Assembly (NCBI GenBank): GCA_049115715.1
Contig: JAGDZQ010000004.1
Span: 186,001-250,000, forward strand
Length of the DNA: 64,000 bases
From: JAMZMI01 sp049115715
GTDB taxonomy: Bacteria; Bacteroidota; Bacteroidia; Cytophagales; Cyclobacteriaceae
Reading direction: 5' to 3'
Numbering within the stretch: position 1 is the stretch's first letter; each line of letters opens with the position of its first letter. Position numbers and translations under genes: made by a program. Positions 44,811-54,018 of the stretch are shown in pieces. The notes under the pieces are model-generated. The model worked only from the letters and a program-made list of their open reading frames with translations. It had not been told where the DNA came from and did not search any database.

Positions 44811-45473
44811 TCACTCCATCAACCAGCCAATTGCCTCCTTTTCGGTATCAAACTTTCTCATTTCAAGATGTGGAAGAATGATTCCTATAGCCGAGGCAAT
44901 GAAATTGCTGAAAATACTGCCTTTGGCTGTGGTTGCTTTTATAATAGCGATTTTTTCAACCAGCTTGGATAGACCCTTTGCTCTTGTCTTTAGCAAGTTT
45001 TTGATCCACATTCTTGCTTCTGTATCAAACTCCTGTAGTTGAGATCGATCAAGAAGTATTTTCTTAAATCCATCAAACTCTACAGAATCAGCACCTAGCG
45101 TGAGTATTTTTTCAGCAGCTTCAATATTGACACTCCCTTCCCAGGTAACTCTGGAGATACCATTGGTCTTATCCGTACTGAACGTGTTTCCATTAATTTC
45201 ACCAACAATTTCGAAATTGGTTTTTACCAACCGGGTGACTTTCTGCTTTGGAGCAACTTCTACTCCCAGTTCCATTAATTGGTCTTTGATGTCGATATGG
45301 TCAACTTCACTTTCATCCAGTACTTCGTCAATAGCGGCGTGGAAAACATCCCTTACCTCTTCATCAGGAACAGTGATGGTATCAACTGTTTGATTGATAG
45401 AAAGATTTGTCTGTTTGACTCCATTTGTGTTGTTTGTTTTGGAAAACAAACTCTTTAAGAAAGAAAATTTCAT
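44811..45473 (-). CDS. Hypothetical protein with STAS/SpoIIAA-like C-terminal domain
   Basis: A 220-residue protein. An acidic N-terminal segment (about 30-70) resembles no family I know. Residues about 85-220 resemble SpoIIAA/STAS-type modulators seen in Bacteroidetes, with EGSVNIEAAEKIL, KKILLDRSQL and FDTEKEAIGWLME. No signal peptide; cytoplasmic. No partner kinase is adjacent, so the target is unknown. Moderate confidence in the fold only. Confidence 0.6.
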   Translation of the reverse strand: MKFSFLKSLFSKTNNTNGVKQTNLSINQTVDTITVPDEEVRDVFHAAIDEVLDESEVDHIDIKDQLMELGVEVAPKQKVTRLVKTNFEIVGEINGNTFSTDKTNGISRVTWEGSVNIEAAEKILTLGADSVEFDGFKKILLDRSQLQEFDTEARMWIKNLLKTRAKGLSKLVEKIAIIKATTAKGSIFSNFIASAIGIILPHLEMRKFDTEKEAIGWLME

Positions 45474-45688
45474 GATTTTGAATTTAAACGATGGTATTGC
45501 TAAGCTATGTACTTATTAATTTGAAGTATTCAACTTTACGATGAGTCATACGTTTCGCTAGTCAGTTGAGTTAGATTAAGCGGTGGGGATGTAATGGCTG
45601 TTATTTTTTCAAGAACGCCCTTTTTTTATTGTAAAGAGCGGTTAATGTCTATTGATGAGTTTTGAATTTAAGACAATTGATGGATCAC

Positions 45689-45871
45689 AGAACCTCTTCA
45701 TTGGTATTGATTTTATACCCGTTATTGTTTGGCGTAACACACCTATAATGTATCAGTCTTTCTTTGGTGCTGGCACATTATTAAGTTGGTATGGTATTGT
45801 TTGTACCCGCTGCAGTAGGTTTTATATTCTTGTCCAATCCCAATGTATTAGTTTTCAAGCATATGCAATGA
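45689..45871 (+). pseudogene. Decayed fragment of a membrane-protein gene
   Basis: In one plus-strand frame the region reads hydrophobic membrane-like peptides (SLVLILYPLLFGVTHL, then VGMVLFVPAAVGFIFLSN), broken by two in-frame stops, and ends at TGA 45869-45871. An unrelated 98-codon open frame (45652-45948) crosses it in another frame and does not look like a real protein. The parent gene cannot be named with confidence. The rest of the 45474-46128 gap shows no gene. Confidence 0.45.
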
Positions 45872-46128
45872 TCCATACTAGCATAAATCATGGATTTGGG
45901 AAGGCTGGAGGCAATATAATCAGCCTCTCCGTCTGTTACGGACACTAATTCAAATGATGATAGAAAGAGAGGAAAGGAAAAGCTTTAGTCACTTTTAGAG
46001 AGGTTCTTATTGAATTCAACTCAATAGGGGTCCTTAATAAAATAATTATTCTTAACGGCTTTTAATTTGGAGCAACCCTCTAAAAATCAGGAGCTTAAAC
46101 TACTTCCATATTTATTTGATTCTTAAAC

Positions 46129-46176
46129 TACGTATTATTACGTATATTATACGTAGCATTGCGCTGGATTTACGTA
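46129..46176 (+). promoter_or_regulatory. Cluster of FNR-like operator hexamers upstream of narK
   Basis: TACGTATTATTACGTA (46129-46144) is a perfect TACGT-N6-ACGTA site. A third TACGTA lies at 46150-46155 and a fourth at 46171-46176, 9 bp before the ATG at 46185. This is the densest group in the window. Confidence 0.75.
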
Positions 46177-46184
46177 ACAGACAA

Positions 46185-47537
46185 ATGAAAGAATTAGGTA
46201 AAGCAGATAAAATAGAATTATTCAATTTAAGCACAATCAATATGAGGGTATTTCACCTCACTTGGTTGTCCTTCTTTTTATGTTTTTTTGGTTGGTTTGG
46301 GATTGCCCCAATGCTATCAATTGTTCGAGAAGATTTAGGAATCACTACAGATCAGATCGTCAATACGAACATGATTGCGGTTGCATCCACAGTTATTATG
46401 AGATTGATCATAGGTTGGTTGTGTGATAAAATAGGACCGAGATTGGCTTATACATGGTTATTGATACTTGGATCAATTCCCGTAATGCTGATTGGTTTAT
46501 CTCAAAATTACGAACAGTTTCTTATTGCCAGAATGTTCATAGGAACGATAGGAGCTGCCTTTGTTATCACGCAGTTTCATACTTCTGTGATGTTTGGGTC
46601 TAAGGTGGTTGGCACTGCCAATGCAACAACAGCAGGTTGGGGAAACTTAGGCGGTGGTGTTACACAGCAGGTAATGCCATTTGTATTTGCAGGAGCCCTC
46701 GCTTATTTTGGGGCTGAGCATTTGGCATGGAGATATGCTATGGTGGGACCAGGTGTTCTACTATTTATAATGGGGTTTGTCTACAATAGGTTTACAAAAG
46801 ATACTCCTGAAGGCAATTACAAAGATTTGCCAAATAGTAAACAGAAAAAGAAGGAAGCTGATGGATCTTTCTTAGAAGCAACAAAAGACTATCGTGTTTG
46901 GCTGTTATTTATCATATATGGGGCTTGCTTTGGTGTGGAGCTTATTGTTAACTCAAAAGCAGCATTGTATTTCACAGATTACTTTGACATGAATCTCAAG
47001 ACTGCAGGGTTGATCGCTGGATTGTTTGGGTTGATGAATATTTTCGCCCGCTCATTGGGAGGTTTTATTGGAGATAAATTTGGAAAAATGGGCGGACTCA
47101 ATGGACGGGTCAGATGGCTTTTTATTGGTCTTTTCCTTGAAGGACTAGCACTTATTCTTTTTTCAAGAATGGGCACGATCCCTACGATTATCTCATCTAT
47201 GCTGGTCTTTAGCCTTTTCGTTCAAATGAGCGAGGGAGCCACCTACAGTGTTGTGCCTTTCATTAATAAGAAAGCGCTTGGAGCTGTATCTGGAATAGTG
47301 GGTGCTGGCGGAAACGCGGGAGCAGTAGCAGGTATGTTTTTGTTCAAAAAACAATTAACGGGATTAGAATGGACAGAGTCATTCTTATACTTAGGGGGAA
47401 TTGTACTAGCCGTTTCATTTCTATCCTTTCTAATCAAATTTAAGCCTTCGGTTGAAGACGCTTTCAAGCGAGAAGAAAAAGGCGATAAGAAATTAGAAGA
47501 TGTACAGCTGGAGGAAAAGGTTGTCGAATTGACATAA
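46185..47537 (+). CDS. narK: Nitrate/nitrite transporter, MFS (NarK/NasA type)
   Basis: About 450 residues from the ATG at 46185; the 23 extra codons in the longer frame (from 46116) run through the operator repeats, so 46185 is preferred. Twelve predicted helices and both nitrate signatures are present (AGWGNLGGG and GAGGNAGAVAG), with the substrate-binding Arg in MRLIIGWLCDK. Family members import nitrate with protons or exchange nitrate and nitrite. It complements the high-affinity NrtABCD system. A perfect terminator follows. Confidence 0.93.
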   Translation: MKELGKADKIELFNLSTINMRVFHLTWLSFFLCFFGWFGIAPMLSIVREDLGITTDQIVNTNMIAVASTVIMRLIIGWLCDKIGPRLAYTWLLILGSIPVMLIGLSQNYEQFLIARMFIGTIGAAFVITQFHTSVMFGSKVVGTANATTAGWGNLGGGVTQQVMPFVFAGALAYFGAEHLAWRYAMVGPGVLLFIMGFVYNRFTKDTPEGNYKDLPNSKQKKKEADGSFLEATKDYRVWLLFIIYGACFGVELIVNSKAALYFTDYFDMNLKTAGLIAGLFGLMNIFARSLGGFIGDKFGKMGGLNGRVRWLFIGLFLEGLALILFSRMGTIPTIISSMLVFSLFVQMSEGATYSVVPFINKKALGAVSGIVGAGGNAGAVAGMFLFKKQLTGLEWTESFLYLGGIVLAVSFLSFLIKFKPSVEDAFKREEKGDKKLEDVQLEEKVVELT

Positions 47538-47570
47538 GAAATATCATAGTGTTTTATTGGTGTTATTCAG

Positions 47571-47601
47571 AATCACGGAAGTTGTCTTCCGTGATTTTTT
47601 T
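47571..47601 (+). terminator. Rho-independent terminator after narK
   Basis: AATCACGGAAG (47571-47581), loop ttgt, CTTCCGTGATT (47586-47596), then T residues: perfect 11-bp stem. Confidence 0.92.
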
Positions 47602-47662
47602 ATATGAACTCGAGCTAAACCATACCTTCTGAAGGTCATGCTCGTAGGGAATTTATAGCTTA

Positions 47663-47732
47663 ACAAAATATTTGTTGTTAAATAATTTGACAAAATATTT
47701 ATTGTCATTATTTTTGACAAAATATTTATTGT
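47663..47732 (+). repeat. Three 27-bp-spaced operator-like repeats before an ATPase gene
   Basis: The 16-mer ACAAAATATTTATTGT (first copy has G for A at position 12) occurs at 47663-47678, 47690-47705 and 47717-47732. The spacing is exactly 27 bp, and the third copy ends 4 bp before the ATG at 47737. Each copy is partly palindromic. Probably binding sites for an autorepressor. Confidence 0.7.
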
Positions 47733-47736
47733 TAAA

Positions 47737-48894
47737 ATGTTCAATACAACAATAGGCCCCTCAGCAGAGGGAGATAATTATTACTCAAGAACATATCTTG
47801 ATCAGAAGTTTTGGAAACTCATTAATAACGGAGCTCATATTCTAGTATCTGCACCGCGCAGAATTGGCAAGACATCTTTCTTGAAAAATGTTGTTCACCA
47901 AGGAAAGAAGGGCTTTATCGTCAAATATCATATTACCGAATCGATCAATTCATCCAACGAGTTTTTCAAAAGATTATATAAAAGTTTGTTGGAGGAGTTG
48001 AGCACTCATAAGGGACTTTGGAAAGGCCTTCAAAGTACTTTAAAGCAAAATAGTATAACCAAACTGGGAACAGGAGGTATAGAATTTGGTAAATCTGACC
48101 TTGATTACTTCGAAGAATTCAAACTCTTGATAATCAAAATAGACCTTTCTGAAAAACTAATCTTTATTGTTGATGAGTTTTCTGAGACTCTGGAAAACAT
48201 CATTACTGATCATGGAGAGCAAGCTGGAAAGCAGTTTCTTCATCAAAACAGGGAATTACGTCAGGAATCTGAGATCAACAAAAAGATTCAATTTGTTTAT
48301 AGTGGATCTATTGGGCTTGGCAATATCGCGGAACGCATTAACTCGGTCAAAAACATCAATGATGTAAGGAATTTTACCGTTCCACCTCTGACTAAAGAGG
48401 AGGGGATGAACTTAATCAAAATGCTAACTACGGATGAAGAACTTGATTTCGCTAAGGAAGTAAAGAACTACCTGTTGGAAAGAATTTTCTGGTTGATTCC
48501 GTACTACTTACAAATTGTGCTGGACGAAATTGAAAACGTGCTACAGCAGAATGGAACACTTAAGGTTATCAATGAAAATGTGGATCAAGCCATAGATAAG
48601 GCACTCGAAGTGCGGATTTATTTTGAGCATTGGCTCACAAGGTTAAGAACCGCCATAAAAGGAGACCATTTTTCATTTGCTAAAGAAACACTCAATGCTA
48701 TTTCTAAATCTGATAAAGGGCTATCAGTGAATGAGGTTTTCGATTTGGCGAGTAAGTATGGACTGCAAGAAGATTACGGAACGATCGTCAGGACACTCGA
48801 ATACGACGGCTACATTCATGCCAATGAAAACAAACGATACATTTTTAATTCTCCCTTGCTAAGAATCTGGTGGGAACGAAATATTGCCATCTAA
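47737..48894 (+). CDS. AAA-family ATPase with C-terminal winged helix-like region
   Basis: A 385-residue ATPase with Walker A APRRIGKTSF and Walker B LIFIVDEFSE. The C-terminal part (about 300-385; LSVNEVFDLASKYGL, RYIFNSPLLRIWW) is helix-turn-helix-like. It belongs to the archaeal-type/AAA_14-like ATPase group, whose function is largely unknown and which includes DNA-associated and signalling ATPases. It precedes a second ATPase gene by 8 bp and is likely co-transcribed with it. Preceded by three operator-like repeats. Confidence 0.82.
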   Translation: MFNTTIGPSAEGDNYYSRTYLDQKFWKLINNGAHILVSAPRRIGKTSFLKNVVHQGKKGFIVKYHITESINSSNEFFKRLYKSLLEELSTHKGLWKGLQSTLKQNSITKLGTGGIEFGKSDLDYFEEFKLLIIKIDLSEKLIFIVDEFSETLENIITDHGEQAGKQFLHQNRELRQESEINKKIQFVYSGSIGLGNIAERINSVKNINDVRNFTVPPLTKEEGMNLIKMLTTDEELDFAKEVKNYLLERIFWLIPYYLQIVLDEIENVLQQNGTLKVINENVDQAIDKALEVRIYFEHWLTRLRTAIKGDHFSFAKETLNAISKSDKGLSVNEVFDLASKYGLQEDYGTIVRTLEYDGYIHANENKRYIFNSPLLRIWWERNIAI

Positions 48895-48902
48895 AGAAGC
48901 AA

Positions 48903-51218
48903 ATGATGAAAGAACCTATCTACAGACCCCAGCATAAACCGGAAAACGAGCTGAAAGAAGATTTTGTAATTCGACTTTCAGAATATGAGAAAATCATGAC
49001 CAGTATCCGATCAGAGCGATTGGATAAATCTGCACAACACATGATTTTGCAAGGCATGCGAGGTATGGGTAAAACGACACTTATGCATCGCGTCTTCTAT
49101 CAAGTGAAAGAGGAATTTCGAGGAAAAGGACTGATCCCCGTTATTTTTGGAGAAGAGCAGTACGGTGTTAGAACGCTCTATAAACTGTGGGAACAAGTCG
49201 CACTTTACCTTGAAGACAATGAATCGGAATATGCTGGTATCTGGTACGAATTACAAGCAATTCAAGAGCTTGACGATTACCCTGATAGATGCTTTGAGGT
49301 TTTGAAAGCAGCCATTGAGAAACACCAGCATCGATTATTGCTTTTAATCGATAATTTCGGGATCATGGTGGATAAGTTCGCCAGACAGGAGCAACAGCGA
49401 TTGCGTGAAATTCTAATTGATTTTAAAGGACTTAAAATTATCGGAGGGTCTGCCGTGCTACTAGAGAGCTTTTACCGATATGACAAAAGCTTTTTTGACT
49501 TTTATAAAGTAATAAAGCTAGATAAGCTCACTAGCAAAGAGGCAAAAACCCTTTTGCTACGGCTAGGAGAGAAAAAAGAGAGTAGCAAAGTAAAAGAGAT
49601 CATCCAAACACAGCCCGGACGATTGGAGTCACTCCGTATACTTACGGGAGGAGTGCCGCGAACCATTGTCATGCTCTTTGAAATATTCATGGATGAAAAG
49701 GAGGGAAACAGCATCAACGACCTAAAAAAACTACTGGACGATGTGACGCCCCTTTACAAACACAGAATGGATGAGCTTCCGTCTCAGCAGCAAGAGATTG
49801 TGGACAAACTTGCGCTGAACTGGGACGGAATGAATGTAGGTGAGCTGGCTAAGAAAACACGGATGGAGAGCAAAGCGGTTTCTGCTCAACTTAGCTCGTT
49901 AGTGAAAAGCAATGTGGTGCATGCGGAGAAGTCCACTGGTAAAAACAAGTACTATCAGCTGCAGGAACGCTTTTTTAATATCTGGTACCTCATGCAGTAT
50001 GCTCCCAGAAACTCAAGACAAAAAGTAATATGGCTCACCCGATTTCTGGAGCTCTGGTGTGATAAAATGACTCTGTCACGGACCGCTTCAGACTTTTCCA
50101 GTCGTTTGCAAAATGAGAAGCTTCATCCGGAGTACATCAAGGCAATGACTTATGCTTATGCTACAGCAGATGGGCTGGAAATAGAAAATAGAGATGAATT
50201 GATCGAATCAGCAAGAAACATGCTTACAAATAACTTAGAGGTTATCGATGAGAATTTCCCTATGCCTCATGAAGATTTTTATCAGAAATTTAAGTTCTTA
50301 ATAGCTGAAAAGAAATTCTCTCAAGCGAAGGTACTTATAAACAAGGCTTCTTTACCCGATGGGGTAAGTTATTTTTATAATGGGTATTTGTATGATGAAC
50401 AAGGAGATATGGAGAAAGCAGAGGAATACTATCTGAAAGCGATTGAAAAAGAGGATTCAGGAGCCATGTACAATTTGGCTTTACTTTATAAAAATGTTCT
50501 CTATGACTATGAGAAAGCGGAGAAATATTATTTGAAAGCCGTTGAAAAGGATCATTTAAATGCGATGTACAATTTGGCTTTCCTGTATGAAAATGTTCAT
50601 AAGGATTATAAGAAAGCAGAAGAATATTATTTGAAGGCTGTTGAAAAAGGACATTCGGAAGCGATAACCAATTTGGGGTTGCTTTACAATGAGGTTTTTA
50701 AAGATTATATAAAAGCAGAAAAGTATTATTTACTGGGAATGGAAAATAAGGATATTCTTGCTACGAGAAATATGCTTGTTCTTATAATAGATGAAGATTT
50801 AAAGCAATATGCTGAAAAAGGAGCACTTTGGCTAGAAGGGCTTTTGCAAGGTAGTTCTGAGCAAGTCCCTTTTTTGCTTAAAATTAAATTTTTGCTATGG
50901 GCTAATAAACCAAGTGAAGCAACTTCATTTTTCGACTCTGTTATTGATAAAATGATTGCTGATGAGAAGGTGTCATGGCATGTTCAAGATGTTTTATCAT
51001 TCGCTGTTGCAAAGGGGCTGAAAAACTATGTTTTCAACCTCTTTCAGAAAGAACAATATCAGCTTAAAGATCGGTTTAAAGTCTTATACTTTGCACTCAT
51101 GAAGATCATGGAAGAGGAGCATCCCAACGAGATTAAAAAAATGGGAAGAGAGCTAGAAGAGCCGGTTATGAGCATGGTTGAGGAGATCAAAGCTTTGGAA
51201 AAGAAGTATAGTGATTAA
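48903..51218 (+). CDS. STAND-like ATPase with winged helix and Sel1/TPR-like repeats
   Basis: About 771 residues from the ATG at 48903; a GTG at 48870 in the overlapping end of the previous gene is possible but less likely. A P-loop GMRGMGKTTL and LLLLIDNFG (Walker B) form the NTPase. A winged helix follows near 300-350 (NVGELAKKTRMESKAVSAQL). The C-terminus holds about four 33-residue Sel1/TPR-like repeats (AEEYYLKA... type). Architecture matches STAND-type switches that sense something through their repeat domain. Function unknown. Confidence 0.75.
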   Translation: MMKEPIYRPQHKPENELKEDFVIRLSEYEKIMTSIRSERLDKSAQHMILQGMRGMGKTTLMHRVFYQVKEEFRGKGLIPVIFGEEQYGVRTLYKLWEQVALYLEDNESEYAGIWYELQAIQELDDYPDRCFEVLKAAIEKHQHRLLLLIDNFGIMVDKFARQEQQRLREILIDFKGLKIIGGSAVLLESFYRYDKSFFDFYKVIKLDKLTSKEAKTLLLRLGEKKESSKVKEIIQTQPGRLESLRILTGGVPRTIVMLFEIFMDEKEGNSINDLKKLLDDVTPLYKHRMDELPSQQQEIVDKLALNWDGMNVGELAKKTRMESKAVSAQLSSLVKSNVVHAEKSTGKNKYYQLQERFFNIWYLMQYAPRNSRQKVIWLTRFLELWCDKMTLSRTASDFSSRLQNEKLHPEYIKAMTYAYATADGLEIENRDELIESARNMLTNNLEVIDENFPMPHEDFYQKFKFLIAEKKFSQAKVLINKASLPDGVSYFYNGYLYDEQGDMEKAEEYYLKAIEKEDSGAMYNLALLYKNVLYDYEKAEKYYLKAVEKDHLNAMYNLAFLYENVHKDYKKAEEYYLKAVEKGHSEAITNLGLLYNEVFKDYIKAEKYYLLGMENKDILATRNMLVLIIDEDLKQYAEKGALWLEGLLQGSSEQVPFLLKIKFLLWANKPSEATSFFDSVIDKMIADEKVSWHVQDVLSFAVAKGLKNYVFNLFQKEQYQLKDRFKVLYFALMKIMEEEHPNEIKKMGRELEEPVMSMVEEIKALEKKYSD

Positions 51219-51294
51219 GAGGCATTATAGTAATGTCATTGATTTAAGCAGATTCATGACATTTCTTCTTTTAGAATGAAATTCCATCATTTGT

Positions 51295-51426
51295 ACAATG
51301 TCGTTAAGTTAAAAAATGCTGTACTTCCTGAAGTCATCCCAGAATGAGATCTATGGTTTTTAAGAGTAATTTTTCCATGTAGCAGAGACTCCATTCTGGA
51401 GTGACAACCTTACTTAACGACATTGT
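51295..51426. repeat. MITE-like inverted-repeat element
   Basis: ACAATGTCGTTAAG (51295-51308) and its exact complement CTTAACGACATTGT (51413-51426) bound a 132-bp segment; the inner words GTCATCCCAGAATG and CATTCTGGAGTGAC are also near-complementary. A further ATTCCAGA/TCTGGAAT pair lies near 51500-51550. The 51219-51583 gap has no gene. It could be a MITE-type or dispersed hairpin repeat. Confidence 0.5.
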
Positions 51427-51583
51427 GCACATGCACGGGGGTAACGACTGTTGACTTAAGGAAATAACAGTTTTGTCTTGTAAAAAAAGTAGAGTGTCAT
51501 TCCAGAATTTTTGCGCCAAAATTATAGAAGAGAAAAAAATGTCTGGAATCTCATCATGCAGTTAAGACTTTAGTAATCTAGCC

Positions 51584-53773
51584 TCAAACCACCACCAATC
51601 CATTCTCTCTCAGCACATTTATTTGCTTAGAATTCCAGAAGCTCTCAAACCCACTAAATCGAGTCTCGTAATCCGATTGTAGTTCTTTAAAGCTCACTTT
51701 GACTTCTTGAGCATGAGAGACTTTTTGAAGTGCCCTGGCTAGCCATTCGCCCCTTTCCGGATCAAGGAGAATTTCAAACTTGTTTTTCTTATTATGAAAG
51801 ATGAATTGATGCCTCAGCTGAGTCTTTCCTTTTTTCGATTTGGAGACTTTGTTAGTAAGAGGCTCAGATCCTAGCCATACTACTTTGGCATTAGGTTTAA
51901 TCCCTTTTTCATCCAGATCGCTAAGACATTCTGATATATAGTTTTTTTTAACCTTCGGTTTTGGGATTTTGAAATCAAACCATTCCTGAAGCGGAAAGTC
52001 GTAGCATAGTCCATGCATAAAATTGAAGAGTGATTTCTTCAACCCATAGCTGAAAGCCTCATGATTGATTCCTGTTTGATCTTCAAACGCAATGTCATTG
52101 TGCGCAAACGAAATAGGTTTTACTTCTGGGTTCACACCGAACGACTCTGGATCCAATCCAACAGGGCTGTGCGCTGTGAGCGCAAACTGATGCCAGAAAC
52201 CTGATTGCAAAATACCCAGCTCAAACATCTGCCTTACCATTTCCAGACTATCGACAGTTTCTTGTATCGTCTGAGTAGGATAACCGTACATCAGGTAGGA
52301 GTGCACCATGATATCAGCATTGGTGAAATGGCTGGTTACCTGCGCAACTTGCGCTACGGTCACACCCTTATCGATTAGTTTTAGAAGTCTATCAGAAGCT
52401 ACTTCAAGTCCACCTGATACCGCGATGCATCCTGATGCGTTTAATAAAACACATAAATCCTTGGTGAAATTCTTTTCGAACCTGATGTTGGTCCACCATG
52501 TTACGGCCAGTTTTCTTCTAACAATCTCTAGTGCTACCTCTCGCATCAATGCAGGGGGAGCTGCCTCATCCACAAAATGGAAGCCTCGTTCTCCAGTTTG
52601 CTCGATCATCTGCTCCATTCTATCCACTAGTGTCTTTGCAGCTATGGGTTCATAGAGTTTGATGTAGTCAAGTGAGATATCGCAAAAAGTACACTTGCCC
52701 CAGTAGCAGCCATGAGCCATCGTGAGTTTATTCCATCTGCCATCGCTCCAGAGACTATGCATGGGGTTGGCTACTTCTATGACTGAAATGTATTGATCTA
52801 GCAGTAGATCCGAGTAATCTGGAGTACCTACGGCTTGCTGCTTGTAGTCGTGCCTAGTAGTGGAATTGTTAAAAACAACTTTGCCGTTTTCTCTTAGAAA
52901 AGTCCTTTTAAACTCAGGCTTTGTCTTTTGATCGGATAAACTTGATATGAGCAATTCAAGAGGAAGTTCTCCATCATCCAGCGTGATGAAGTCAAAAAAA
53001 TCAAAAACTCTTGGATCAGTAATCTGCCTAAGTTCTGTGTTGGGAAAACCACCTCCCATGGCGATTTTCATTTCGGGATAGTGCTTCTTGATAAAGCCAG
53101 CACAGCGAAACGCACTGTATAGATTTCCCGGAAACGGGACTGAAAAGCAGACCAGCTTTGGACTGATTTCTCTTAATCGCTGATCAAGAAGGTTAGTTGT
53201 AAGCTCGTCGATGTACGAACTTTCTCTTTGAAGATGATCATAAAGTTCATCGAACGAGTTGGCGCTTCGTCCAAGTCTCTCCGCATACCGGCTAAAACCG
53301 AAATGGGAATCAGCGCACTCAACGATAAAGTCTGACAGGTCTTCCAGATAGAGAGTAGCCAGATGTTTGGCTCTATCCTGATTTCCCATCGATCCAAAAG
53401 CCCAGTCCAATTCATCCAGCTGTTTGAATCTTGATGCTTCCGGCAAGAAGTTTTCTGTTGCGATCAATCGGGCAAATGTTGAGTTTTTTCCCTGAAGGAA
53501 AAGTATGACTTCATCAATCGTCTTTAGATATTCATCCTTTAGAGAAAGAATTCTCTGCGCGTTTTCTGAAAGCGGAGAGTCTGTCTTCGAAACATCTGCA
53601 AAAAGCTTTTCGAGTCCTTTCTTACTGAATAGCTCCAAGATCACCTCTATACCCAAATCCATTTGAAATGATTCGACCTTTATTGTATTCAAAAAACCCT
53701 TGATATACGCAGTGGCAGGATACGGAGTATTCAGTTGGGTAAACGGGGGAGTGATGAGGAGAATATCTTTCAA
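51584..53773 (-). CDS. B12-binding-domain radical SAM protein
   Basis: A 729-residue protein. The N-terminal part resembles a B12-binding radical SAM partner domain (ILLITPPFTQLNTPYPATAYIKGFL). The radical SAM cluster motif is GCYWGKCTFCD, with CX4CX2C spacing and a long barrel region after it. Such proteins act in methylations or unusual rearrangements; the substrate is not known. It is divergent from the nitrate reductase gene, with the operator cluster at 53902-53938 between them. Confidence 0.82.
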   Translation of the reverse strand: MKDILLITPPFTQLNTPYPATAYIKGFLNTIKVESFQMDLGIEVILELFSKKGLEKLFADVSKTDSPLSENAQRILSLKDEYLKTIDEVILFLQGKNSTFARLIATENFLPEASRFKQLDELDWAFGSMGNQDRAKHLATLYLEDLSDFIVECADSHFGFSRYAERLGRSANSFDELYDHLQRESSYIDELTTNLLDQRLREISPKLVCFSVPFPGNLYSAFRCAGFIKKHYPEMKIAMGGGFPNTELRQITDPRVFDFFDFITLDDGELPLELLISSLSDQKTKPEFKRTFLRENGKVVFNNSTTRHDYKQQAVGTPDYSDLLLDQYISVIEVANPMHSLWSDGRWNKLTMAHGCYWGKCTFCDISLDYIKLYEPIAAKTLVDRMEQMIEQTGERGFHFVDEAAPPALMREVALEIVRRKLAVTWWTNIRFEKNFTKDLCVLLNASGCIAVSGGLEVASDRLLKLIDKGVTVAQVAQVTSHFTNADIMVHSYLMYGYPTQTIQETVDSLEMVRQMFELGILQSGFWHQFALTAHSPVGLDPESFGVNPEVKPISFAHNDIAFEDQTGINHEAFSYGLKKSLFNFMHGLCYDFPLQEWFDFKIPKPKVKKNYISECLSDLDEKGIKPNAKVVWLGSEPLTNKVSKSKKGKTQLRHQFIFHNKKNKFEILLDPERGEWLARALQKVSHAQEVKVSFKELQSDYETRFSGFESFWNSKQINVLRENGLVVV

Positions 53774-53901
53774 GAACCTGACACAAGTTTAATAGTACCG
53801 CAATTTCAGGCTTTTAACATTAATAACCTTGGTTAAAACGGAGCTTGATTTAATGATATCTCAACATGTTGACTTACCAGTATTAATATTAAAATATTAA
53901 C

Positions 53902-53938
53902 TACGTATTTTTACTTAATTTTTATTAAATACTACGTA
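53902..53938. promoter_or_regulatory. Degenerate FNR-like operator before the nitrate reductase gene
   Basis: TACGTATTTTTACTTA at 53902-53917 matches TACGT-N6-ACGTA with one mismatch (ACTTA). Another TACGTA hexamer is at 53933-53938. A TTACTTTG stretch at 53948-53955 could be a Bacteroidetes -7-type promoter element. Its centre is about 109 bp before the ATG at 54019. Confidence 0.6.
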
Positions 53939-54018
53939 TTTTTAGTCTTACTTTGTATTTGCTTTCAGAGATGAATGTACGATCGTAAGAATAGGTCAGT
54001 GTAACAAACAAAAATTAG

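Noticed and set aside
45652..45948. 98-codon plus-strand open frame
   Set aside because: Composition is not protein-like, and another frame in the same place gives a better membrane-like peptide broken by stops.
47544..47744. 66-codon minus-strand frame before the ATPase gene
   Set aside because: Its repeated TINILS-like peptides only reflect the three 27-bp DNA repeats and the terminator.
47737..51218. Calling the ATPase pair a named defence system
   Set aside because: No effector domain (nuclease, TIR, NADase, protease) was seen, and it does not match a named system I know.
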